This document shows, piece after piece, positions 12,601 through 23,274 of a stretch of DNA of 64,000 bases. The position numbers and the translations under genes were made by a program. Origin of the DNA: Siderastrea siderea (taxonomy: Eukaryota; Cnidaria; Anthozoa; Scleractinia; Rhizangiidae). Under the pieces are notes generated by a model. That model searched no databases. It was not told the DNA's origin and saw only the letters and a list, made by a program, of their open reading frames with translations. Location: assembly GCA_964030785.1 (NCBI GenBank), contig OZ034968.1, positions 21,979,186 through 22,043,185 on the forward strand, written 5' to 3'. Within the stretch, counting starts at the first letter, position 1. The number at the start of each line of letters is the position of its first letter.

Positions 12601-13691
12601 TGCGTAACTAATTCGTACCTATTTGTCACACGAGTTTTGGTATCACTCAAACAATGATCAATATACCGTGGATACCGTAGGCCGTGATATTTTCGTTTCC
12701 AGTTTGTCTATTTATATACATAAACTTTAACAATAAACACTACAAGGCGAAAACAACTTCATTCACAATGTTATTCTGTTATAATTGCTTGTCCTCCACG
12801 TTCATGTTCGCTAGCTGCAACTGCTACGCTGTAATAAGACTAAAAAGCAAGCAACGTTCATCGCCAACATAACTTACAACAACATCAAAGTTTAAGGCCT
12901 TTTTCTGTATTGCTTGAGTTTTTCACTGGTAAGAACAAAAGCCATTAAATACCAAGGTCAATTTTCTTTGCCTTCTTGAAGCCTTTCTACTTGTGGTATT
13001 TCAGTATGTCAACTTCAACTATTAGCTTTATTTAAAAAATTTCTTACATATATGTATAAGTTTACGAGCAGAACTGCCCCTTCTGATTTCTAGCTTTTTG
13101 TCGCTGAAAGCGTGCATTTTATAGATAACTTAGAGCTGGAAATATATCGACAATAACAAGCCAAGATTACAACATAACTTAGACAATACAGGCCTTTATG
13201 CATATACTCGTGGCAGAATTAATGATTAAAAAAATCATGAGCGGAGACGGTGAAGCCACCATTCTGGCCACAAATGTGTACTGGGGAGGGCTATGTAATG
13301 AGGTAGGAGAAGGCTACGCTTCTTATTTCGCAAGCCATTGCCGTGTAGTATTTCACGGCTCAAACAAGTTGGAGCCTGCTTGTATGTTAACTATATTTTC
13401 CCCAGAAGATTTGATGAGCGTTTGCGTCATCGAAGGTTTAGTCAACAAAATGGAGTCGGCCCATCAATTTCCACTTCTACGCGCGCACGGGTACACAGAA
13501 TCTGAACGCGTCCTGGTGTTGTCTGCATGTCAGGCGCACAAATGAGAGGGAGAGGTGAAAGTTAGGCGCGTTAAAGCGTGATTCCGCTCTTTTGTTTCTC
13601 CTTTACTTCCCTTTCTGTGCGAGAGGTTTAATGATTTAGTTTGTTTTGTATAAATATAGAGATTAATTCTTTGTTCCTTTCTTCTTATCAG
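9633..13691 (+). repeat. Segmental duplication unit, copy upstream of EEP-2
   Basis: This is colinear with 38219-57740 upstream of EEP-3. Matching blocks include 9633-11975 with 38219-41000, 11960-12320 with 43346-43745, 12370-12585 with 50094-50350, 12826-12953 with 54995-55118, and 12957-13691 with 56987-57740. The gaps are transposon insertions in the EEP-3 copy, so this copy serves as the nearly empty reference. ORFs inside (11324-11605, 12339-12650, 13198-13545) are not preserved in frame in the other copy, which argues that the unit is non-coding intron and promoter DNA. Confidence 0.85.
10730..10906 (+). promoter_or_regulatory. Candidate promoter and non-coding exon 1 of EEP-2
   Basis: The block ends in TTCATAAAG|GTAAGC, a good splice donor at 10907. 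The same block with TTCATAAAG|GTAAGT occurs upstream of EEP-3 (39446), and a variant ends CCTCCAGTG|GTAAGT at 35864. Upstream are AATATGGCGGC (10751-10761, YY1-like) and TGACGTAA (about 10856-10863, CRE-like). Because EEP-2 has an acceptor-like TTCTTATCAG immediately before its ATG, the simplest model is a 5'-UTR exon here joined over a 2.8-kb intron. This is inference; the start of transcription cannot be placed. Confidence 0.45.
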
Positions 13692-14642
13692 ATGTCCCTC
13701 TGCATATGTAAAAAATGGGTCATCGCGGGTTTCGCATGTGCGGTGGTAATTCTACTATTTGCATCATACCTTTGGGGAGGCCTCAGTGTGGATGATAAGT
13801 TTTTATTCAGTGCTGTTACCCGGGAAACCCTCAATGAAAGCCAGCCCACCTTAAATGTTAATCGGAACCTTCGACTGATCAGCTATAACTTATGGTGTGA
13901 CCATTTTAGCCCTCACAGTCTTTGGAACGTTGACGAACGAATTCAACGACTTGCTGATGGCATCAAGAAATTCGACATTGCACTGATCCAGGAGGCATAC
14001 ATCTTGAACACAGGATTCGCCGTTATTTCAAACTGTGCCTCGCTTTTGGTCAAAGCAATGGAAAAACGTGGGTTTCACTACAGAACGTCTGTTACGGATT
14101 TCTTAGCGCCTTATGTAGGAAAAAGCGGTGGTATTGTTATATTTAGCCGCATACCACTTGCAAGAACAATATCAAGACAATTTCGCAACTATTCTTTTCT
14201 ACAGAGTGCAGACTACAGAGGTTTTGTCGTTGGAGAATACTTTGTCAACTCTCGACATCTTCATATCGTTAACACGCATCTAGATCCTCGTCAAGCAAAG
14301 ACGAGAACTTTACAAGCTAAGGAACTCACTACGGCAACGAAGAATTTTACCATGTCTTCTCACCTGATCGTAGGAGGAGACTTCAACATTGACAATCTCT
14401 ACCCAACTGTTAGTAACAGCAGTAAGGAATATATAGAGCTGTTAAAAACAATGAATGAAGCTGGTCTTCGGTCTGTGTTTCCATTGAGAAAGGAAACCAA
14501 CATTGACGGTGGTAATTACGATGCAATATTCACTAGCTGTAATGTTGCAATAGTGCGCAAAAAGATCATCAAACTGGTAACGACTGGCAAGGAATTGGTC
14601 TCCGATCATTATGGGCTTGCAGTAGAATTCAAACTATTATAG
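13692..14642 (+). CDS. EEP-2: membrane-anchored sphingomyelinase-like EEP-family hydrolase
   Basis: A 316-residue protein in one coding exon. Residues 9-28 are a hydrophobic segment after a short basic start (type II anchor or uncleaved signal), and the remainder would be lumenal or extracellular. Residues 60-316 form an endonuclease/exonuclease/phosphatase fold: N66 in S-Y-N-L-W, E101 in I-Q-E-A-Y, S-G-G-I-V-I-F-S-R (145-153), R-G-F-V-V-G-E-Y (176-183), H196 in N-T-H-L-D, D230 and N232 in G-G-D-F-N, and D305-H306 in S-D-H-Y. These are the metal-binding and catalytic positions of Mg-dependent phosphodiesterases. The SGG and RGF blocks favour a neutral-sphingomyelinase-like phospholipid substrate over DNA, though DNase-type activity cannot be excluded. 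I chose the ATG directly after the acceptor-like TTATCAG; upstream in-frame codons lack an ATG. It differs from EEP-3 at about 27 residues by eye, with all motifs kept. Confidence 0.88.
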   Translation: MSLCICKKWVIAGFACAVVILLFASYLWGGLSVDDKFLFSAVTRETLNESQPTLNVNRNLRLISYNLWCDHFSPHSLWNVDERIQRLADGIKKFDIALIQEAYILNTGFAVISNCASLLVKAMEKRGFHYRTSVTDFLAPYVGKSGGIVIFSRIPLARTISRQFRNYSFLQSADYRGFVVGEYFVNSRHLHIVNTHLDPRQAKTRTLQAKELTTATKNFTMSSHLIVGGDFNIDNLYPTVSNSSKEYIELLKTMNEAGLRSVFPLRKETNIDGGNYDAIFTSCNVAIVRKKIIKLVTTGKELVSDHYGLAVEFKLL

Positions 14643-14996
14643 TAATATTAACAATATTTACTGAGCCGAAATCGTCGATAGTGTACTTCCTGTACCTTGC
14701 GGATGTCCTCTTCCTAAAAAGTCTGAAATGATGCAAACATTAATTGTGTACTTTAATGATCCATTTCTTATATCCAGTTTTACCCCTGCCGCAGCTTAGT
14801 ACCCAGTCGTTTCTTCTCGCTCAGTCGACTTGGCAACGGAACGCCTGGCTACTAGCTCCTTCCGTAAGAGTGGCAGCGAGTACCCTGGGAGCAAAGGTTT
14901 TTTGGTCACTGTTAATGCCAGCGGGCGAATAAGTAACGTGCAATTTGCCACCGTTCAGGATCTTGGACAGATAAATTAAAAATACTGCTCTTTAAA
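14643..14996 (+). other. 3' flank of EEP-2
   Basis: Colinear with 58692-59000 after EEP-3. An ATTAAA near 14976, also kept in the EEP-3 flank near 58981, is a possible weak polyadenylation signal about 330 bases after the stop. The segment TAGTACCCAG...CTACTAGC (about 14798-14852) is a small hairpin-forming repeat shared with the other copy. Confidence 0.5.
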
Positions 14997-15311
14997 GGCT
15001 GGTTTTCAGTAGCGACGGAGTCGGAGTCGTAATCAGAAAAGGAGAGCGTTTTGATCTACTGACAGCAACGTTCCGATTCCGCTTACGAATCCATCGCTTA
15101 CGATCTAGTTAAAACTAGGTTGTCGGAGTCGGAAGCAGAAGCGGAAGAACTAAGCCAATCACAAAGCGTGGGAGCGAGCACTAGCTGTGATTGGTTTATC
15201 CTTCCGCTTCTGTTTCGGACTCCGACAATCTGGTTTTTGCTAGATCGTAAGCGGAGTCTGAAGAAAATGGAAACGTTCTGATTCTTCCGACTCCGATTCC
15301 GTCGAGCTTAT

Positions 15312-16969
15312 TACGGTGACTCATAGGGACAAACACTTCCCAGAAGCCAAAACACTTCCCAGAATCCAAAAACACTTCCCAGAATTCAAAACACTTGCCA
15401 GAATCCAAAACACTTGCCAGAATCTAAAACACTTGCCAGAATCCAAAACACTTGCCAGAATCTAAAATTACAGGCATACCATCCTCTGTTTTTGTGGTGG
15501 GCTGTGCATTTATAATGGCCTTATCGGTTTATCAAACTAGCAAAACTAAAGCTGAAATTAAAGCCTTTTAAAACTGACAAAATGAAATGAAAACTCATAA
15601 AACTGTTGCTATGTTGTGTTGCTTTGTGTTTCTGTGCTAATGTTGGTGATTTGAAGCTCGCAGAAGCGATGTTTTCAATATAACGATCGCTTTCGCGAGA
15701 GCAAGAGATTATAATTATCTCTTGCCCTGGGATATCTGCCCTTATCTCCTTCACATAAGTGTGAAATTTAATTGAGCAGAACAAATGTGTTCGTAGCATA
15801 TTCTTTGCTCATAGCAGGGACAATGCTACACCTTACTGCAAACTTTTAGAAATTCGTAAACTTGAAAATATTTACAAATTTAAAGTTGCTCTCTTTACAC
15901 ATAAAATTAAAAATGATCCATCAAACATCCCGGCAATATTCTCTAGAACCCTTCTCTAGCCTCCGAAGTCCATAGCTATAATACCAGATTGGTTACTCGC
16001 TTCAACTTTCATAGGCCAAGAGTAAGTAATAATTATGGTACCTCTACTACTTTTTCTCTTGTTGCATCAAAACTTTGGGAAACTATTCCATTAGAGCTAA
16101 AAAAAACTGTCTTTACTGATGGAGAATTTTAAGCGTGAAGCGTTATCAACTTTCCTATTGAAAACCTATTGAAAACGCTTCTAGACACTCTTTTTCTGTT
16201 AGCTGCCCTTCGCAGCTTGTTGATTCATCGTGGTTCAGTACATTGCCATTTTCGGACTGAAAAAATTCGCTATCTGGTGGTATTGTAGTTCCTCGAGAAG
16301 TGTAAAGCTCTGTATGGAAGGCTTCGCATTCCGCAAGGTTCTAGAGAATATTGCCGGGATGTTTGCTGAAGCACTTTTAATTTTAAATGTAAAGGGAGCT
16401 TCTTTAAATTTGTAAATATTTTCAAGATTAAGAATTACTAAAGGTTGTAGTAAGGTGTCACATTTAGCTATGAGCAAAGTACGATCACATTTGTTCTGCT
16501 CAATTGAATTTCACACATGTGAAGGCGATAAGGGCAGATATCCCAGAGCAAGAGATAATAATAATCTCTTGCTCTCGTGAAAGCGATCGTTATATTGAAA
16601 AAATCGCTTTTGGGAGCTTGAAGTCGCCAACATAAACACAGAAACACAAAGCAACAGAACATAGCAACAATTTTATTTTTTTTATTTTTGTCAGTTTTAA
16701 AAGGCCTAAATTTCGGCTTTAGATAAACCGACAAGGTCATTATAAATGCACAGCCCACCGCGGCCACACAAACAGAGGATGGTATGCCTGTGGTTTTAGA
16801 TTCTGGCAAATGTTTTGGATTCTGGCAAGTGTTTTAGATTCTGGCAAGTGTTTTGGCTTCTGGGAAGTGTTTTTGGATTCTGGGAAGTGTTCTTGATTCT
16901 GGGAAGGGTTTTGGATTCTGGCAAGTGTTTTGGATTCTGGGACGTGTTTTGTTCCTATGAGCCACTGTA
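15312..16969. mobile_element. Foldback element with CACTTGCCAGAAT tandem repeats in both arms
   Basis: Ends are TACGGTGACTCATAGG and its near inverse. GCTTAT is duplicated at both edges (15306-15311 and 16970-16975), and the EEP-3 copy of the host MITE is the empty site. Arms of about 645 bp (15312-15956 and 16325-16969) are inverted copies. Each begins with a 16-18-bp tandem repeat (AAAACACTTGCCAGAATC type) and continues into a piece of LINE reverse-transcriptase C-terminus. The element therefore carries retroelement sequence inside DNA-transposon-like ends. Confidence 0.8.
15826..16190 (+). pseudogene. LINE reverse transcriptase C-terminal remnant inside foldback
   Basis: Codons give Y-K-F-K-V-A-L-F-T-H-K-I-K-N-D-P, then N-I-P-A-I-F-S-R-T-L; after a frameshift, Y-N-T-R and F-N-F-H-R-P-R-V, then S-K-L-W-E-T-I-P-L-E-L-K-K. 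This order is typical of the tail that follows the RT domain in non-LTR retrotransposons of invertebrates. Frameshifts and stops make it dead. The first half is repeated in inverted form at 16325-16477 on the minus strand. Confidence 0.6.
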
Positions 16970-17080
16970 GCTTATGACTCCGCTTACGACTCCGATTTTT
17001 GATCAGTTCACTAGGTCATAAGCGCTCTTACGACTCCACTTACGACTCAGTCTCCGACTCCGTTGCTCGTGAAAACCAGC

Positions 17081-18780
17081 TTAAGGCGTTGTTACACGGG
17101 ATAATTTTTTCTGCAACTTGCAGATCTCAGTTTCTTATCCGCCCGCTGGCACGTAAGGTGACCAAGAAACTCTGCTCGTAATGTAGGTAGCAAGACTCAG
17201 AGATAGTCTTCTTTCCTTTCTTTCGATTAGGAGCCTTTTGTAGCACCGATGCTGTGGAACTCACTTCCAGACTATATTCGCGGGAGTGATTCATTATCCA
17301 AAGTTAAAACCGACACTAAGACATATCATTCCAAACAGATATACGTTGACTGGGTCTTTTTATCTAAGCTGAATTAGCTTTTTAAAAGTATCTTAGTGAC
17401 CGGTTTTTTAAATAGTTTCACAACCTCTTTCCCAGGGTCCTCTCTCTTACTCCCTCGAGAAAGTACCCTGGTTTCGGCTGGTCACGTGGCACCCAAAATC
17501 TGGGTGCTAACAAGAATTTGCTACATGGGAGGGGTAGCAAAGTGTAAGATTGTCACTAGTATCAGAATGGTGGAAAGTACCGGAGGTGATGTAAGCTTTT
17601 TCAGGAATATTTGTGGTGATAAGAACTCCTTTTATAGACAAGTATTTCTTCATTACATGCGAACGTTCGACATCGAAGCGCTCCATGTTATTTTCGACTC
17701 AGAAAAACACGTTTACAAGTCTCTGAATTTCAAAACACTGTCGCTAACCATCGCCATAGTCAACGAAAGCCTGCACGAGTCACAACATAACAAATTTACA
17801 ACAAGGAAAACCGTCGGCTTTATGCTTTACGGGGCTCGAAATGAAATGGAATGTCAAGGATTAGGAAGGACTAATTTATTTTTGGCATCTCCAAGGAGCA
17901 GCAGAATTTTCGGCAATCGTACACAAGACAGACAAACAGCGCGACGGTAAAATAAGGTTACTGACTACGCCGCGCCAACCGACTGAAACCACCGTTCTTG
18001 TAAGAATTTGAAGATAATTTGTTTTATTCCTGTCGAGTAGGCGAAATTGCTCTCACACCGCCGATTGACCGAAAAAAACCCTAACTTTTTTCACCACAAA
18101 ACAGTGACATGACAAAATGAAAAATGTGCTAAACTAAATAACATTTATAATTAAGAGCTTTGTTGACAAGAAGGTTGTAGTCTGGTCTGCAGGACATATA
18201 CCATTACATTGAAGCTTGCAGATAAAAATACACAAGTGCAGCGTGGGTTTTTATTATCAGAATTTTACTTGCATTATTAGGCAAATAAATAAAATATATA
18301 GCAAACAAATGAGTGTGTGACATTTTGTTTCGGCAATACGAGCAGCTTCTTATCAAACGCCTTCGGCAAATTCAAAACAGATCGAGCCTACCGTAAAATA
18401 TTTTGTTGATGGAAAACCTGCATTATTTGTGCTTCTGAAACGCCGCAGATAGTAGACTGTAGATTTTTTCAGCGTCCCTGTCTTTGAAAAAAAGTGAGTT
18501 AATGACTTCCATTCCTCTGTCTTCGTGCCAGTTTGAAAAGATTTGCATTCGCTTTTCTCTTTGCTTCTTGAAGAAAAGCGAGTCCACCCTGGTGGGGAAC
18601 TGTTTGCTTAAGGGAGACACGTGACCAACCGAAACCAGGGTGGGTACGAGGTTTATAGTTTCATAGAATACTTAAAGATGTAATATATATACGATGCAAT
18701 TAATTTCATTTACTACCTTTAATTATCACTCGATGTAAGTTTTTAATTCATCATTTTTCTATTCATAACTCCTTGAGCAG
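17081..18780. other. Repeat-rich gap, possible TIR element 17412-18650
   Basis: Loosely inverted ends containing CCTCTTTCCCAGGGTCC and CCCTGGTTTCGG (17420-17490) and their counterparts near 18585-18650 suggest an old TIR element. It contains a 184-codon ORF (17396-17950) whose first codons fall within the repeat end; I see no known domain and no duplicate to test it. 17084-17180 is an inverted, diverged copy of 14880-14960. Confidence 0.4.
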
Positions 18781-18793
18781 TGTAAAGCGCTAT

Positions 18794-18795
<2 letters not shown>

Positions 18796-18825
<30 letters not shown>
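18796..18825. repeat. (AAT)n microsatellite
   Basis: About nine uninterrupted AAT units, directly before a short repeat containing AAGCGCTTTACAAT. Confidence 0.9.
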
Positions 18826-18826
<1 letters not shown>

Positions 18827-18911
18827 TACAAAGCTTATATAGCGCTTATTACAACGTCTCTAAGCGCTTTACAATTCTAAGAACTACGGTAACAACTGAA
18901 ACGAATATTGA

Positions 18912-19080
18912 TTTAAGAGATCCAACTGGCGGGAGGCAAACTAGTTGGCTATTTACAAGCGCAGCCGAAGGATTTATAACTCGGGACCAGGGCGGGAAAA
19001 GGTTGGGCGATGAAACGAGCAGTCCGCTCTTCAAGCGATGTGTGATGCGGAGAAGGACTGGCACGAGCGCTCTTTCCGCG
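18912..19080 (-). repeat. 5'-truncated SINE body
   Basis: The segment CAACTGGCGGGAGG...CTATTTA matches the body of the SINE at 61088-61130, and GGGCGGGAAAAGGTTGGGC (18988-19006) matches the 3' body of the SINE at 20024-20045. No tRNA-like head is present here. Orientation is inferred from those two copies. Confidence 0.55.
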
Positions 19081-19889
19081 CTTCCGGTGCGTTTGGTAGC
19101 CGGCAAAATTTACCTTTCAACAAACCGGAAATCTCATTTTCTTTCTTTATTCTTCAGCCAGCCGTGCACTATGATGAAAACGTTTTTTCACAGTCCTGGC
19201 TCACAGCTAAAAATGTTTATGTCTGCGTGCATATTAGTCAATCTTCTTCACAGTAAGTTGGCTAAAAATAAGTTCAATTTGAGGGTGCCGAATGCTTGCT
19301 CTTGCTGCAAAACATGACATGGTTGTCTTTTATCGTCTCTTTTACAAAAGCTCCAAATTACTCCACCCTAAATCTTGCATATTTTAAAGGTCGACAAATT
19401 TTACATAACATATTAAAAAATTAGCTGGAGATATTTGGAGATAGTGGCGTTTTGCAACTTCAAACTTTGCCTCCTTGCAACGCGCCATGGCGATGATTCG
19501 TCGCAACGTCGTCAACTGTATGTAAACAAATTAAAAGTGAAATTAAGTTTAAAGATTTCTCCTCCCTTTATCTCACAGAAACATAGCAAAGAAAACCGTT
19601 TAAACTGAGGAGCAATTCTATTTGTAGTTCCTAAAGAAACAGACCTGCATAGGACAGGTTTAGGGGAAAAAGAAGAAGAAGTGCGGTGTTGATGTTGATG
19701 TTGATTTAATTAATTAACCAGGGTGTCCTGATTAACCATGCACGAGCTGCACGCATTATAAATACGCGTCATGCCACGCGTCATCCAAACGCCATTTTCC
19801 ATCTTTTTACTTTACTCTGCTTGTTTTGAGACAGTCTTTCGCCAGTTTTTTTAGCAGCGATCAAGGCGGATAAGACAAAGAAAAGATAA

Positions 19890-20160
19890 ACCAAAGTCGG
19901 CGTTTTTCGGGAACTTCAGAGATTACCAGGATTATGGAGGAAACCCAAGGAAGCAACCTAGATCTAGCACCGAATTTGATCCCAGTCCACTGCATCACAC
20001 CTTTTTGCTCGGACCCGCTCGTTTCATCGCCCAACCTTTTCCCGCCCTGCTCGGGACTGCCGTGAAACAAATCCATGAAGTGCTCAGAGTGGGATTCGAA
20101 CCCGGGACCCACGGACTCGAAGTCCAACACCCTAATCACTCGGCCACCCTGCCTCCACCC
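19890..20160 (-). repeat. tRNA-derived SINE
   Basis: On the minus strand an A-box-like TGGCCGAGTGATTAGG (complement about 20131-20146) is followed about 40 bases later by a perfect B box GGTTCGAATCC (complement about 20091-20101). The head resembles a serine or leucine tRNA. The body continues leftward through the GGCGGGAAAAGGTTGGGCG block shared with 18988-19006. It is a retroposed repeat and not a tRNA gene, because the 3' half does not close a tRNA acceptor stem. Confidence 0.7.
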
Positions 20161-20329
20161 TGCCAATAGAGTTCTTCAATCGAAGGCACTATCGTGTGAT
20201 AGGTTGCCCGAGGAAATTTGATGCTCACAAGAAATATTAGCCCGAGAACGTAGTTCGAGGGCTTATATGAAGTTTGAGGGAACCTGTCACACATGGGGCG
20301 TGAGAAAGAAGGACTCTTTTGTTTTTATT

Positions 20330-20458
20330 GTACAACGCCAAATTTTGAGCGAAAATTGCCAAGAACGGGCACTATTCGCTGATAGGCGCTCGCTGAGGAG
20401 AGACGCGTCACATGAACGATTTTGACCAAAGGGAGTACGCCAAAATTTAGCGTTGTAC
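20330..20458. mobile_element. Short MITE, 129 bp
   Basis: Inverted ends GTACAACGCCAAATTTTG and CAAAATTTAGCGTTGTAC bracket 129 bp with no coding potential. The flanks are AT-rich, so the target duplication is unclear. Confidence 0.6.
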
Positions 20459-21089
20459 TATAATGAGCTAAAGGAAATGGTGCTATCATGAAAATAAAGT
20501 TTTGGATTATAATTTACGGGCTAGGGCTTCAATTTCTGCCGGGGACAACAGGATGTGCGTGATGGCGAGGTTTGCAAAAAGGCGGGATTTGACTGTATTC
20601 ACCGTACGTGATAAACTTTTGACCGTACGTCCCGCCAAAAAGCAAGAAAAAAGGAAAATTTTGGTCAACTTTGTTTTTTCAAACCTTCCATAAGATTTCA
20701 GAAATGTTATTTGTACCTTGCGTTAGAAGAGACAGTAGACTACGAATGCGAGAACCAGCAATATAAAATTACGCTTGGAAGAAACATATTTCGTATTCAT
20801 AAATACTTTAACACAAGCTGCAACTAACTTTTCCTTTCTTTGTCCTCTGTGATCCTTAAAAGGCTTCTTGAAGTTCTGAACAAACTTACGTTGGCGGAAT
20901 TCACTTGGTCGTGACTGAAATGCCAGCTTCTGTCAGATGAACAGATGCCAGATGAACGAAAACAAAGTTGACTGTAGATTCAATCTACAACCTGCGGCCA
21001 TCCCCTTCGCTTAGGAAAACATTAAGGCGAGCGACCCAGAGAAAAAATATATGTAAGAGTAAGAGCGCTGCTAAAATTAGTTTACATTC
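20459..21089. other. No feature seen
   Basis: Single-copy-looking AT-rich sequence between two transposons. Short ORFs only, none with recognisable motifs. Confidence 0.4.
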
Positions 21090-22141
21090 TTTTAGGGGAG
21101 TCGTATTACCCTCCTCCCCACAAACGCCTGCTTCCGGAGTTCAACATTCCTTTTCCCCGCTTAGCCAATCACATTGTACCTACTTATGGCTGGAAGGTTG
21201 ACCTTGACCGCAGGATGCTTTCGCCGGAACACATGTAGATAAACATGAAGCGCGCCGTAAAATTAATTTTCAAAGTGTTAAGTAAAACGCCATCTCAAAA
21301 ACGTTCTTGAATGCATGGAAAACTAATTTTCGTAAGCTTTCAAACGGCACGTTAAACTTCAAAATCCGTGCTAAGATTTTGGACAAATAAATTTATTTCT
21401 GTGCGGGATAAACTCTGCTTAGACATAAATTTTATGGTATCGCGTTGCGATCCCGCGCGGTACTAAATTACATCCTCTGAGCTTTCATTTGGTACATTAA
21501 CTTAGAAATGCAGGAATATCTATACTCTATAAGCTTTCAAATCAACATTAAATTGAGAAATCCGCCGAGAGATTTTAAAACTGATAAATTCAACGCAAGA
21601 GATAAGCTCTGTGCCATCACAAATGGTGATTGTAAACTAGACTACGCGTTACAAACTAGGATTAGCAGTCGCTTCTGCTTTAATAGGGAATGTCATGCGA
21701 GATGAACACGCGAACGCGCGTTGTAAAAACGTCCTTCGTCCTTCAACGCAAAGGCAGCAGAAACTTAAACGGATATGCCAGCAAACTTGAGTTTCAGGAT
21801 TTCACCGCTGAAACGCACTTGGTTGTTGTCCCATGTGTGATACTTTCATCTCACCTATCGATTTATCATCTTGCTCGGTCCTTTGTCGTTTTACTCCACG
21901 TCTTTTCAAGTCGTAGAAGTCTCTTATATCCCTCCTCATTGCATTGGCTCCAGCAGTTTGAGAAGCGCTTAAAGCCGCAGTCTCATGAGTTGCGCATGCT
22001 CGTGAATCGTTCTCAGATCGATCACGTTTTGTGATGGCCGCCATGGCAGATTCTTCCGTAAGTGGAAATAACTTGCTTCAAATGTGCATCTTTTCTTTGT
22101 TTTTGGAGTCAGAGCCCAAAAATTGAACTCTTATCGTTTAG

Positions 22142-22290
22142 GAAACATCGCAAGGCTGTAGCTGCAAGAGTTCGTGCAGTACGAAGAGAAAAGGAAATAG
22201 CAACAGAGGATGTCCTTGCAAAGGCCAAAATTTGCTGTCAGCGGAGACAGTTGTCGTTGTGGTGCAAAGGATAAACCATGTAAAAACAGG
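22142..22290 (+). pseudogene. Cysteine-rich exon (CXC-like) in TIR element
   Basis: An acceptor-like CTTATCGTTTAG precedes codons giving G-C-S-C-K-S-S-C-S-T-K-R, then G-C-P-C-K-G; after a frameshift G-D-S-C-R-C-G-A-K-D-K-P-C-K-N-R; a GTAAGT donor follows at 22291. Repeated C-x-C pairs with this spacing resemble tesmin/CXC-type cysteine-rich domains that occur in some transposon-encoded proteins. A frameshift in the middle makes it non-functional as it stands. Family assignment is tentative. Confidence 0.45.
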
Positions 22291-22575
22291 GTAAGTTGTA
22301 AACGTGAAAAAATTGTAATGATTGCGTTCCGAGCTTCTCTGAAGCATAATCCAGTTCGAAATTATTCAGACAATTATTTCCGTGCTTTTTAGGAATCGCA
22401 AGAAATCACAACCAAGTAGGTCACATGTCTTCGCGTCGAACAAGCATGAGAACTCACCGTGGTAGGAATATCTTGAAATTCCCTGCAGAGAAACGCGAGA
22501 ATGCTCTCATAAATAGAACTTGCTCACACAATATATGAACCCTGAGATCATCGCGTAAAGAAAAGCAAAACTTAC

Positions 22576-22756
22576 TTTCTTCGATATTCAAGTGACAACA
22601 AATGTACAGCCACGACTGAAGTATTCTGTCTTCCAGGCAAATACGTTTGTGGGATTTAAACCATTCCTGCTTGTAATTTTTAAGGTCAGAAATCGTCCTT
22701 TTGCGGTCCGAGTTTCTTGGTTTCCCACCATGGCCGCCTCCACTTGTAGACGCCAT
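22576..22756 (-). pseudogene. First-exon-like ORF in TIR element, unknown protein
   Basis: Starts at an ATG within AAAATGGCGTC and encodes a glycine- and basic-rich start followed by I-S-D-L-K-N-Y-K-Q-E-W-F-K-S-H-K-R-I-C-L-E. It ends at a GTAAGT donor. The W-F-K-S-H-K-R motif looks protein-like, and I associate similar starts with uncharacterised transposon-borne genes in invertebrates, but I cannot name it. No downstream exon was found. Confidence 0.35.
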
Positions 22757-23274
22757 TTTGAATTTGTCGGATCAAACTTGAAAAATTCTGCCAGGAGATT
22801 TCAAGTTTCGTGCTTTAGCGCGTGCATGCGCAACTCATGAGACTGATCCTTTAAGTCTTCACGGACCGTCCGATCGATCAGGCGAGCAAGATCAACAACG
22901 CTTGGCCAGAAAATTCAAACTCTTTCGGTAGACGACGGGATAAAAGCGTCACACAGGCTGCACAGGAAACACTTTTAATCACGTGCAATGTATTTTTTCC
23001 GATGTTTCAGCCATAATTTGCTACTCTAGAAGTGAACAAAAATATTCCGACGTCACGGCACCAGCAGACAGGATCTCTGAAGAAAAACAATCACGGGAAA
23101 TACAGATACAAATACGTACATTATAACGATTAATTTGATTGGACATCAACAGATAATGCCTCAACGGTGATTGGTTAGATTTCCTCGCAAGTACAACAAT
23201 GGGAAAGGAATGTCGAACTCCAGTAAGCAGGCGTTTGTGGGGAGGAAGGTAATACGACTCGCCTAAAAACGACT

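Larger units (their letters stand above)
14997..17080. mobile_element. MITE with GGCTGGTTTTCA ends, interrupted by a foldback element
   Basis: The ends are GGCTGGTTTTCAGTAGCGAC and its near inverse at 17040-17080. Internal repeats of GACTCCG / CGGAGTC form a palindrome. An uninterrupted 420-bp copy sits at the equivalent place after EEP-3 (59001-59420), so this MITE was present before the gene duplicated. Here a 1.66-kb element is inserted at 15312-16969. Confidence 0.8.
21090..23268. mobile_element. TIR DNA element with host-like exons inside
   Basis: The inverted ends are TTTTAGGGGAGTCGTATTAC and its near inverse, extending about 80 bp through CTCCCCACAAACGCCTGCTT and the AACATTCCTTT/AAAGGAATGT block. 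Internal halves also share inverted pieces such as CATGAGTTGCGCATGC / GCATGCGCAACTCATG and ATGGCCGCC. At least two exon-like segments face each other inside. It lies directly against a broken fibrinogen-domain exon. I see no clear target-site duplication. No transposase motif is recognised. Confidence 0.7.

Noticed and set aside
13198..13545. 115-codon ORF upstream of EEP-2
   Set aside because: The duplicated counterpart at 57255-57602 has frameshifts and an in-frame stop, so there is no sign of coding constraint.
17396..17950. 184-codon ORF
   Set aside because: Its first part is the end of a dispersed repeat (CCCAGGGTCC type), no domain is recognised and no second copy is available as a test.
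21690..22044. Overlapping ORFs on both strands inside the TIR element
   Set aside because: No recognised motif; only the short splice-bounded segments have protein-like features.
22291..22400. Continuation of the Cys-rich exon past 22290
   Set aside because: A consensus GTAAGT donor ends the exon and the cysteine spacing stops there.
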